Below are positions 27,629 through 33,984 of a stretch of DNA of 64,000 bases, in pieces. A program made the translations under genes and the position numbers. Position 1 is the stretch's first letter, and every line of letters starts with the position of its first letter. The notes beneath the pieces were generated by a model. It did no database searches. It was not told where the DNA came from and was given only the letters and a program-made list of their open reading frames with translations. The stretch spans positions 1,550,001-1,614,000 of the forward strand of contig NZ_LN831790.1 in assembly GCF_001013905.1 (NCBI RefSeq), written 5' to 3'. Source of the stretch: Streptomyces leeuwenhoekii. Its GTDB lineage: Bacteria > Actinomycetota > Actinomycetes > Streptomycetales > Streptomycetaceae.

Positions 27629-27802
27629 GACGGTCCATCCTCATTGAGGAAAGATTTGGTAGCCGTCGGCGCGGCCGGCGAGTTCGCCTGCTACTTCGCA
27701 GCGGGATTCGTTGCGGCTCCCACGGCGGGACTCGGCGGCGCAGCCGTGGCCGCCGAATGTACGGCCATCGCCTTTACGCCGACTTCGGCACGGAGCAGTT
27801 GA
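27629..27802 (+). pseudogene. Displaced RHS C-terminal tip-like fragment
   Basis: Between stop codons at 27626 and 27800 an open frame of 57 codons encodes segments such as VGAAGEFACYFAAGF and AAPTAGLGGAAVAA. They resemble the tip of the RHS protein (SAAGETGILTAATGFF, APGGLAAGALACGVGAG) in order, spacing and Ala/Gly/aromatic pattern. No ATG or ribosome site is present. This fits a silent orphan tip of the kind that accumulates 3' of RHS genes by exchange. The similarity rests on short low-complexity segments and was judged by eye. Confidence 0.45.
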
Positions 27803-27843
27803 CAGGTCGAGGTAGCCCGCATCGATCGCGTCGACCAGGCGGT

Positions 27844-27873
27844 GTGGGGTATGGCATCCATGCGGTACCCCAC
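27844..27873 (+). promoter_or_regulatory. Leader hairpin just before the 38-residue ORF
   Basis: GTGGGGTA (27844-27851) and TACCCCAC (27866-27873) form an 8-bp stem with an inner GCAT/ATGC helix. The ribosome site AAGGAGGG begins 3 bp beyond it. It could end upstream transcription or shield the leader. Confidence 0.45.
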
Positions 27874-27889
27874 ATCAAGGAGGGAAGCA

Positions 27890-28006
27890 ATGGAAATGGC
27901 TCGTGGCTCCAGTATCGATGGTGGCGGCCATCTGGCGTTGATCGCCTTGGGTATCGCAGTCGTCTGCTTCATCATCGCCGCCGTGGCCTCACGGAAGAAG
28001 CGATAG
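27890..28006 (+). CDS. 38-residue single-helix membrane peptide
   Basis: The ATG at 27890 has a strong GGAGGG site 6 bp upstream. The 38-residue product has a short Gly/Ser-rich start, one transmembrane helix (LALIALGIAVVCFIIAAVA) and a basic end SRKKR. It directly follows the displaced RHS tip fragment, so it could be the immunity partner of that tip. Alternatively it is a small membrane peptide unrelated to RHS. I recognise no family. Confidence 0.55.
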   Translation: MEMARGSSIDGGGHLALIALGIAVVCFIIAAVASRKKR

Positions 28007-28359
28007 CAATGGCCGGGGCAGCTCCTGGCCTCCGGGGCTGAGAAACGTACCGACTGGCAGGGTGCGAGCCCTCGGCGGTCCGCCCGCGGCGGACCGGGGT
28101 CGTCGTGCCGGTGATCACGGGGCGTCGGTGGGACCGTACGGCCTGCGGAACGGTCGGTCATCGGGGGAACACGTCCGGGGCGGACGGCGGGCGCCGGACG
28201 CGCCGCTCCCGAGGACGTAGGGCCCACTCGAAGCACCGGGGTGCCCTGCCCGCACCCGGCCGCGAACGCCCCGGGTGATGTTTTCCGGCATCCCGCCCGG
28301 TGACTCGTACGGCTGCTGCCGGGAACTCCCCCCACGACCCATCTCCTGGAGGTCCGTAC
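28007..28359. other. Intergenic region before the PoxB-like gene
   Basis: No gene is seen in these 353 bp. GC content returns to the genome norm, marking the right edge of the low-GC RHS tail. A stem-loop lies at 28076-28096, and a GGAGG site for the next gene is at the end. GGGTGATG near 28276 recalls a SigB-type -10 but has no fitting -35. Confidence 0.6.
28076..28096 (+). terminator. Stem-loop at the end of the RHS tail
   Basis: CGGTCCGCC (28076-28084) and GGCGGACCG (28088-28096) form a perfect 9-bp stem around CGC, 70 bp beyond the 38-residue ORF. Confidence 0.55.
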
Positions 28360-30153
28360 ATGAGCACCAAGGTCGCCGACCACGTCCTGGAGCGGCTGCG
28401 CGCATGGGGTGTCGACCATGTGTTCGGCTACCCGGGCGACGGCATCAACGGTCTGCTCGCCGCCTGGGGCCGCGCCGACAACCAGCCCCGTTTCGTGCAG
28501 TCCCGGCACGAGGAGATGTCCGCGTTCCAGGCGGTCGGGTACGCCAAGTTCAGCGGCCGGCTCGGCGTGTGCGCCGCCACCTCGGGGCCGGGCGCGATCC
28601 ACCTGCTCAACGGGTTGTACGACGCCAAGCTCGACCACGTCCCGGTGCTGGCGATCGTCGGGCAGACCCACCGCACGGCGATGGGGGGCTCCTATCAGCA
28701 GGAGGTGGACCTGCACACCCTCTACAAGGACGTCGCCTCGGAGTTCGTGGAGACCGTGACGGTGCCCGAGCAGCTCCCGAACGTCCTGGACCGGGCGATC
28801 CGCACCGCGTACGCGCGCCGCTGTCCCACCGCGGTCATCATCCCCGGCGACGTGCAGGAACTGGACTACTCGCCGCCCACCCACGCGTTCAAGATGGTGC
28901 CCTCCAGCCTGGGGCGCAGCGAGTGGACCACGGTCCCGTCCGAGGAGTCCGTGCGGCGGGCGGCGGAGATCCTCAACGCCGGTGACAAGGTGGCGATCCT
29001 GGTCGGGCAGGGCGCGGCGGGGGCCCGGGCCGAGGTGGAGCGGCTCGCCGAGCTGCTGGGGGCCGGGGTGGCCAAGGCGCTGCTCGGCAAGGACGTGCTG
29101 AGCGACGAACTGCCGTACGTCACCGGCTCGATCGGACTGCTCGGCACGCGGCCGAGCTATGAGCTGATGCGCGACTGCGACACGCTGCTGACCATCGGGT
29201 CGTCGTTCCCGTACTCGCAGTTCCTGCCGGAGTTCGGCGAGGCGCGGGGCGTGCAGATCGACCTGGACCCGCACATGGTGGGCATGCGCTACCCCTACGA
29301 GGTGAATCTCGTCGGCGACGCCAAGGCCACGCTGGAGCGGCTCATCCCGCTGATCGACGGCGAGCGCGGGCGGGAGTGGTTCGAGACGGTGTGCGACAAC
29401 GTCCGGCACTGGCGCGACGTGCTGGAACGGCGAGCGGAGCTGGACGCCGATCCGGTCAACCCGGAGTACGTCGCCCGCGCCCTGGACCCGCTGCTGCCCG
29501 CGAACGCGATCGTCACCTGCGACTCGGGCTCCACCGCGAACTGGTACGCCCGGCACCTGACCATGCGGCCCGGCATGCGCGGTTCGCTGTCCGGCACGCT
29601 GGCGACGATGGGGTGCGCGGTGCCGTACGCGATCGGAGCGAAGTTCGCCCACCCCGACCGTCCGGTGGTCGCCCTGGCGGGGGACGGCGCGATGCAGATG
29701 AACGGACTCGCGGAGATGATCACCGCGGCGAAGTACCGGGACCTGTGGGAGGACCCGCGGCTGGTCGTGGGCGTGTGGAACAACCGCGACCTGAACCAGG
29801 TCACCTGGGAGCTGCGGGCCATGGGCGGTGCCCCGTCCTTCGAGCCCTCGCAGGAGCTCCCGGACGTGCAGTACGCGGCGTTCGCCCGGTCACTGGGGCT
29901 GACCGGCATCCGCGTGGAGAAGCCCGAGGACGTGGAGGCGGGCTGGCGGGCCGCGCTGGAGGCGGACGGCCCCGCGGTGGTGGAGTTCCTCACCGACCCG
30001 GCGGTGCCGCCGATCCCGCCGCACGCCACCTGGGAGCAGATGGAGGCCACGGCCGCCGCGCTCCTCAAGGGCGACCCGGACGGCGCCTCGGTGGTCAAGC
30101 AGGGCTTCATGGCGAAGATGCAGGAGTTCCTGCCGGGCCGGACGAGGAAGTAG
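28360..30153 (+). CDS. Thiamine-diphosphate enzyme, PoxB-like pyruvate oxidase/dehydrogenase (quinone)
   Basis: The 597-residue protein has the three-domain acetolactate synthase/pyruvate oxidase fold. The N-terminal PYR domain includes FGYPGDGINGLL and the catalytic-glutamate region QSRHEEMSAF. A central domain follows. The C-terminal ThDP-binding domain carries GDGAMQMNGLAE and the closing WNN. PoxB-type enzymes oxidise pyruvate to acetate and CO2 with electrons passed to menaquinone, typically in stationary phase. A C-terminal membrane-binding helix as in Escherichia coli PoxB is not evident, so the exact acceptor is open. The ATG at 28360 has GGAGG 7 bp upstream. Confidence 0.85.
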   Translation: MSTKVADHVLERLRAWGVDHVFGYPGDGINGLLAAWGRADNQPRFVQSRHEEMSAFQAVGYAKFSGRLGVCAATSGPGAIHLLNGLYDAKLDHVPVLAIVGQTHRTAMGGSYQQEVDLHTLYKDVASEFVETVTVPEQLPNVLDRAIRTAYARRCPTAVIIPGDVQELDYSPPTHAFKMVPSSLGRSEWTTVPSEESVRRAAEILNAGDKVAILVGQGAAGARAEVERLAELLGAGVAKALLGKDVLSDELPYVTGSIGLLGTRPSYELMRDCDTLLTIGSSFPYSQFLPEFGEARGVQIDLDPHMVGMRYPYEVNLVGDAKATLERLIPLIDGERGREWFETVCDNVRHWRDVLERRAELDADPVNPEYVARALDPLLPANAIVTCDSGSTANWYARHLTMRPGMRGSLSGTLATMGCAVPYAIGAKFAHPDRPVVALAGDGAMQMNGLAEMITAAKYRDLWEDPRLVVGVWNNRDLNQVTWELRAMGGAPSFEPSQELPDVQYAAFARSLGLTGIRVEKPEDVEAGWRAALEADGPAVVEFLTDPAVPPIPPHATWEQMEATAAALLKGDPDGASVVKQGFMAKMQEFLPGRTRK

Positions 30154-30185
30154 GTCCGGCCGCGCCCCGGCCGACGGGCATAGCG

Positions 30186-30300
30186 GTGCCCCCTCGGCCG
30201 GGCGGTCCCACCGTCTCGAACTCGAACACGTCGCGGTGGAAGGCGAGCGACGCCTCCGGTTCGTCGTGCGGGAGGGCGGTGGTGCGAATGGCACGTCCAT
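30186..30300 (-). pseudogene. Frameshifted remnant of a VOC (glyoxalase-like) protein
   Basis: The minus-strand ATG at 30300 starts in the wrong frame. Shifting frame after four codons gives IRTTALPHDEPEASLAFHRD then VFEFETVG, which matches the first 35 residues of small actinobacterial VOC proteins (pattern HTTALPHDDPDASLAFYRD-LGFEV). The match ends near the PoxB-like stop, so the rest of the domain is lost. A frameshift plus a 3' truncation is inferred. Confidence 0.6.
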
Positions 30301-30376
30301 GACATTCAGGGAGATTCAGGTGGGGACGCGTCGCGGCCCCTGCGTCTCGATGATTCCTGATCGGTCCGGCGGGCCG

Positions 30377-30526
30377 TCATGGCCGCGCGTCCGGCACGGC
30401 CGCGGCCGGGTCGAGGGCGTCGGGCTGCGGTTCGGAGCCCGGGAGCACGAACTCCTCGTACCGGCCGAGCGCCAGCACCACGCCGAGCATGAGGGCCGGG
30501 ATGAGCACAGCGAACAGCACCACCAT
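30377..30526 (-). CDS. Small single-helix membrane protein (49 residues)
   Basis: A good GGAAGGAC ribosome site precedes the ATG at 30526. The product has one N-terminal transmembrane helix (MVVLFAVLIPALMLGVVLAL) and an acidic, Pro/Ala-rich cytoplasmic tail. It lies divergently from the DUF2795 gene. Similar small proteins occur in Streptomyces stress regions, but I cannot assign a family or role. Confidence 0.6.
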   Translation of the reverse strand: MVVLFAVLIPALMLGVVLALGRYEEFVLPGSEPQPDALDPAAAVPDARP

Positions 30527-30653
30527 GGTCCGTCCTTCCCGTACGGGGGCGGCGTGGGGGGCGCGAGCCGGGTTCCCGCCGCCCGGCGGGCCAACCCCGT
30601 CCTCGTACGCCCGCGCGATCCATCCCAAAATCGGGCCGGACCCGTCCGAATCC

Positions 30654-30678
30654 GTGTCGGCGTCCGGTCTTCGGGTAC
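30654..30678 (+). promoter_or_regulatory. SigB-type promoter upstream of the DUF2795 gene
   Basis: GTGTC (30654-30658) and GGGTAC (30673-30678) are 14 bp apart, fitting the Streptomyces SigB-family pattern GNNTN(14-16)GGGTAY. The -10 ends 34 bp before the ATG at 30713. Confidence 0.55.
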
Positions 30679-30712
30679 GCGGTGGCCACCCCCGAAGGAT
30701 CTGGAGGGAGAC

Positions 30713-31114
30713 ATGCAGCGAGGCAGTGACCGGCTGAGCGTCCACCGCGACGACGAGATGAAGCACGAATTGCAGGGTCTGCTCAGGTCCGGGCACCCCA
30801 CCCGCACCGAGGAGTGGAACGACCCCGAGCCGACCGCCGAGGACGATCCGGAGGTCGCGCGCGGCCCGGTGACGCCGAGTCGCGGGCCCACGTACCTGGA
30901 GGCGCTCCGGCTGGAACTGGCCCGGACCCTGACGCGCGGCACCTTTCCCGCCAACCCGCGGGAGCTCTCCCGTGCCCTGCGCCGCGCCAACGCTCCCGAC
31001 GCCCTGGTCGAGCGGGTGGAGGAGCTGCCGCACAAGGAGCGCTTCGGCAACGTCCAGCAGCTCGCCCAGGCCCTGACCGGGCCCGGTGCCGCCGGGCGGG
31101 CCGGGCCCGAGTAG
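30713..31114 (+). CDS. DUF2795 domain protein
   Basis: The 133-residue protein has a charged, disordered N-terminal half and a DUF2795-like helical domain from about residue 65 (LELARTLTRGTFPANPRELS through FGNVQQLAQAL). The biochemical role of DUF2795 is unknown. It has a GGAGGGAG site before the ATG and a likely SigB-type promoter. It is followed after 69 bp by a CBS protein and then a DJ-1/PfpI gene on the same strand, so the three may be co-expressed under stress. Confidence 0.8.
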   Translation: MQRGSDRLSVHRDDEMKHELQGLLRSGHPTRTEEWNDPEPTAEDDPEVARGPVTPSRGPTYLEALRLELARTLTRGTFPANPRELSRALRRANAPDALVERVEELPHKERFGNVQQLAQALTGPGAAGRAGPE

Positions 31115-31183
31115 AGAAGAAGGCCCCGGCCGGGTCTCCGCGGACGGCGCCGCCGGCCGGGTACATCAGGGAGGTCCCTGCTG

Positions 31184-31639
31184 ATGGCCGAGTTCGTGAA
31201 GGACGTGATGACCCCGGGCGTGGTCGCCGTCCGCCCGGACGCCTCGCTCGTCGAGGCGGCGCAGTTGATGCGCTCGCAGAACATCGGCGACGTGGTGGTG
31301 GCCGACGGGCAGGAGATCGTCGGCGTGCTCACCGACCGCGACATCGCGGTGCGGGCCGTCGCGGAGGGCCTGGACCCGCTGACGGTGGGCGCCGGGTCCG
31401 TGTGCACCCCGGACCCGCTGGTGGTGGCGCCGCACGATCCCGTGTCGGCGGCGGAGGCACTGATGCGCGAGCAGGCGGTGCGCCGGCTGCCGGTCGTGGA
31501 GAACGGGCTGCCGGTCGGAATGGTCAGCCTCGGTGACCTGGCCGAGGCGGAGGACCCCGCCTCGCCGCTCGCCGACATCAGCCGCGCCGCGCCGGACACC
31601 CGGGACGCCCGCGGCGGCCCGCCGCCGCCACTCGTCTGA
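31184..31639 (+). CDS. CBS-pair domain protein
   Basis: The 151-residue protein is a tandem CBS pair. The first repeat carries VKDVMTPGVVAVRPDASLVE and VVADGQEIVGVLTDRDIAVR; the second carries CTPDPLVVAPHDPVSAAEAL and PVGMVSLGDLAEA. CBS pairs bind adenine nucleotides and report energy state. The tail (about 25 residues) is Pro/Gly-rich. The ATG at 31184 has GGGAGG upstream. GGGTAC at 31159-31164 resembles a SigB -10, but a matching -35 is missing. Similar stand-alone CBS proteins are common in hypoxia and stress gene sets of actinobacteria. Confidence 0.88.
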   Translation: MAEFVKDVMTPGVVAVRPDASLVEAAQLMRSQNIGDVVVADGQEIVGVLTDRDIAVRAVAEGLDPLTVGAGSVCTPDPLVVAPHDPVSAAEALMREQAVRRLPVVENGLPVGMVSLGDLAEAEDPASPLADISRAAPDTRDARGGPPPPLV

Positions 31640-31681
31640 GCGGAAGCGGAAGCGGAAGCAACGAAAGGAACACGGAACACC

Positions 31682-32224
31682 ATGCGCATCGCTTTTCTCA
31701 CCGCACCGGAAGGTGTCGAACAGGTCGAGCTGACCGACCCGTGGCAGGCCGCGGTGGACGCCGGGCACGAGCCGGTGCTCGTGTCGACGAAGGCGGGTGA
31801 GATCCAGGCCTTCAACCATCTCGACAAGGCGGACACCTTCCCCGTGGACGAGGTGGTCGGCGAGACGTCGGCCGACTCGTTCGGCGGGCTGGTCCTGCCG
31901 GGCGGGGTGGCCAACCCCGACTTCCTGCGGATGGACGACAAGGCCGTGGCGTTCGTGAAGGACTTCTTCGACCAGGGCCGCCCGGTCGCCGCGATCTGCC
32001 ACGCCCCGTGGACGCTGGTCGAGGCGGACGTCGTCCGCGACCGGGTCCTGACCTCCTGGCCGAGCCTGCGGACCGACATCCGCAACGCGGGCGGCACCTG
32101 GGTCGACGAACAGGTCAAGATCTGCGACCACGGCCCCAACCGGCTGATCACCAGCCGGAAGCCGGACGACCTGAAGGCGTTCTGCGAGACCTACCTCGCG
32201 GAGTTCGGCCGGGCGGGCGGCTGA
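31682..32224 (+). CDS. DJ-1/PfpI-family protein (type 1 glutamine amidotransferase-like)
   Basis: The 180-residue protein has the DJ-1/PfpI flavodoxin-like fold with the nucleophile elbow AAICHAPW (Cys106, His107) and the GLVLPGG strand (residues 69-75). Members act as proteases, glyoxalases III or deglycases; the exact activity is not predictable. AAAGGAA precedes the ATG. The leader contains three GCGGAA units in a row (31640-31660). A very strong 24-bp hairpin follows the gene. Confidence 0.88.
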   Translation: MRIAFLTAPEGVEQVELTDPWQAAVDAGHEPVLVSTKAGEIQAFNHLDKADTFPVDEVVGETSADSFGGLVLPGGVANPDFLRMDDKAVAFVKDFFDQGRPVAAICHAPWTLVEADVVRDRVLTSWPSLRTDIRNAGGTWVDEQVKICDHGPNRLITSRKPDDLKAFCETYLAEFGRAGG

Positions 32225-32248
32225 ACCGGCGAACCGGCCTACCCACGC

Positions 32249-32301
32249 CGCACGCAGCGGGCCCGGTCCTCCCCGTCGGAGGACCGGGCCCGCTGCGTGC
32301 G
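32249..32301. terminator. Perfect 24-bp hairpin after the DJ-1/PfpI gene
   Basis: Bases 32249-32272 and 32278-32301 are exact reverse complements around the loop CCGTC. This is the strongest simple hairpin in the window. It lies 24 bp after the stop and separates the plus-strand stress genes from the convergent DUF6158 gene, so it may act in both directions. Confidence 0.85.
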
Positions 32302-32481
32302 TGCCGACGCCGGTTCCGGCCGCGTCCGGGCTGCCCCGCGGCCCGTCCGTTTGCCCAGCCGGAACAGCCGGGGAGCAGGTCTTTCTTCACCCTGGCCGGA
32401 ACAGCCGGAGAGCGGGCCGTCCGTTCTCCGGCCCGCAACGGCCGGCGGCCGGGGAGACGGGCGCCGGGGAGACCCGGCCGC

Positions 32482-32760
32482 TCACACGCCGGGAGTCGCC
32501 GACTCCCCGCAGCCCCGCTCCCGGGCCCCCTCGCGGGTGCGGCCCGCGGCGACCGGACGGCGGGGGTTGCGGCGCAGCCATTCGCCCTCGAGCTGTGCCA
32601 TGCGCTCGTTGTGCGCCCGCAGCGCGTCGTTCGAGCCGTACAGCAGCGTGTCGTGCCGGGTGCGGTGGATGGTCTCCAGCTCCTTCATGAGCTGCTGGTC
32701 GTCCAGCCGGTCGGGATCTATCCCGGTCGCGGTGATCTCCCGCTCGTCGTGTTCGTTCAT
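32482..32760 (-). CDS. DUF6158-family small protein
   Basis: This 92-residue charged, mostly helical protein has the family core LMKELETIHRTRHDTLLYGS and the segment LRAHNERMAQLEGEWLRR, matching small Streptomyces proteins annotated as DUF6158. The function is unknown. The ATG at 32760 lacks a strong ribosome site. It diverges from the BaeRF2-like gene, and the -35 of that gene lies within its first codons. GGGTACCC at 32768-32775 is palindromic and could serve both directions. Confidence 0.78.
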   Translation of the reverse strand: MNEHDEREITATGIDPDRLDDQQLMKELETIHRTRHDTLLYGSNDALRAHNERMAQLEGEWLRRNPRRPVAAGRTREGARERGCGESATPGV

Positions 32761-32773
32761 GCGGTCCGGGTAC
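32749..32773 (+). promoter_or_regulatory. SigB-type promoter upstream of the BaeRF2-like gene
   Basis: GTGT (32749-32752) and GGGTAC (32768-32773) are separated by 15 bp, the same layout as at 30654-30678. The ATG is 47 bp further on. Confidence 0.55.
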
Positions 32774-32820
32774 CCGGCGCGGGAGCACTACCACCCCCGA
32801 GCGGCATCCGGGAGGGAACC

Positions 32821-33948
32821 ATGGATCTCGCCTTCTTGCACCCCCTGTACGAACAGCCCGGCCCCTGGGCCTCCGTGTACGTCGACCTCTCCCGGCACGC
32901 GGAGGACACCGCCCGCGAGCGGCAGCTCACGGCCGGCGCGGTGGCCCGGGAGCTCGCGGCACAGGGCGCCGACGAGGCGACCTGCCGGGCCGTGCAGGAG
33001 GCGGTGGACGACCTGCGTCACTCCTCCGACCCGCACGGGCGCGCCCTGTTCGCCCGCGCCGGCCGGGTCGTCCTCGACCCGCCGCTGGCCCGGCCCCCCC
33101 AGGGCGGCACCACCGCCCACTGGGCGCCCCTGCCGCGGGTCTCGCCGCTGCTGGAGCTGATGGGCGAGGACCCGGTCTGCGTGGTCGCGTACATCGACCG
33201 CAAGGGCGCCGACTTCGAGCTGCGCAGCGCCCTGGGCAGCCGGGAGGCGGGCGGGGTCACCGGCCGGCAGTGGCCGTTGCACCGGACGAGCAGCGCGGAG
33301 TGGTCGGAGCGCCATTTCCAGCTCCGGGTGGAGAACACCTGGGAGCACAACGCGGCGGAGATCGCCGACGCGCTCGCCGTGTGCCAGGAGGAGACCGGCG
33401 CCGACCTGCTGATCCTCGTCGGTGACGACCGGGAGCGGCGCGCGGTCCACGAGCGGCTCCCCAAGCGGCTGCAGCACTGCGTGGTCGAGGCCACGCGGGG
33501 CGCCGGCAGCCGGCTGCTCGACGACGAGGTGGAGCGGCTGCGCGCCGAGCACGTACGCGCCCGGACCCAGGAGGACCTGGACAAGTTCCTGGCCGCCCGC
33601 ACCCCGGACGGCGAGGGGCGGGCCGCCGCGGTGGAGGGTGTGCCCGCGCTGGTCGAGGCCGCCCGCGAACACCGCATCGACGAGCTGCTGCTCATCCCCG
33701 AGGGCCCGGACACGCACCGCGAGGTCTGGATCGGCGAGGACGCGGACCAGCTCGCGGTGCGCCGTACGGAACTGAAGACCCTGGGCGAGCAGCACTCCTG
33801 GTCCGCCCGCGCGGACGACGCCCTGCTGCGCTCGGCCGTGATGACCGGCGCCCCGGCGATCGCGGTGACCCCGGCGCTGCCGCCGGACGCGGCCGAGGAG
33901 GCCGACGCCCCGGTGGGCGGTCTGGGCGCCCTGCTGCGCTGGAAGTGA
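32821..33948 (+). CDS. Bacterial eRF1-like family 2 protein (BaeRF2; Rv2629/Balon-like)
   Basis: The 375-residue protein matches the bacterial family of archaeo-eukaryotic release-factor-like proteins (BaeRF2, also annotated Vms1/Ankzf1-like), which includes Mycobacterium tuberculosis Rv2629. The segments FQLRVENTWEHNAAEIADAL, LLILVGDDRERRAVHERLP and EHRIDELLLIPEGP are typical. Related Balon proteins bind the ribosomal A site as hibernation factors, so a dormancy role is plausible. No GGQ peptide-release motif is visible. The ATG has GGGAGG upstream, and the promoter looks SigB-type. This gene supports a stress-survival reading of the region. Confidence 0.82.
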   Translation: MDLAFLHPLYEQPGPWASVYVDLSRHAEDTARERQLTAGAVARELAAQGADEATCRAVQEAVDDLRHSSDPHGRALFARAGRVVLDPPLARPPQGGTTAHWAPLPRVSPLLELMGEDPVCVVAYIDRKGADFELRSALGSREAGGVTGRQWPLHRTSSAEWSERHFQLRVENTWEHNAAEIADALAVCQEETGADLLILVGDDRERRAVHERLPKRLQHCVVEATRGAGSRLLDDEVERLRAEHVRARTQEDLDKFLAARTPDGEGRAAAVEGVPALVEAAREHRIDELLLIPEGPDTHREVWIGEDADQLAVRRTELKTLGEQHSWSARADDALLRSAVMTGAPAIAVTPALPPDAAEEADAPVGGLGALLRWK

Positions 33949-33951
33949 GCG

Positions 33952-33984
33952 CCCGCCGGAGCGCGCGCCTGCCCGGGCGGCGGG
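33952..33984. terminator. Stem-loop between convergent genes
   Basis: CCCGCCG (33952-33958) and CGGCGGG (33978-33984) form a 7-bp stem in the 36-bp gap between the BaeRF2-like gene and the convergent ABC-F gene. Confidence 0.4.

Noticed and set aside
31159..31164. GGGTAC before the CBS gene as a third SigB-type promoter
   Set aside because: No GNNT element lies 14-16 bp upstream; only a GGGT 23 bp away.
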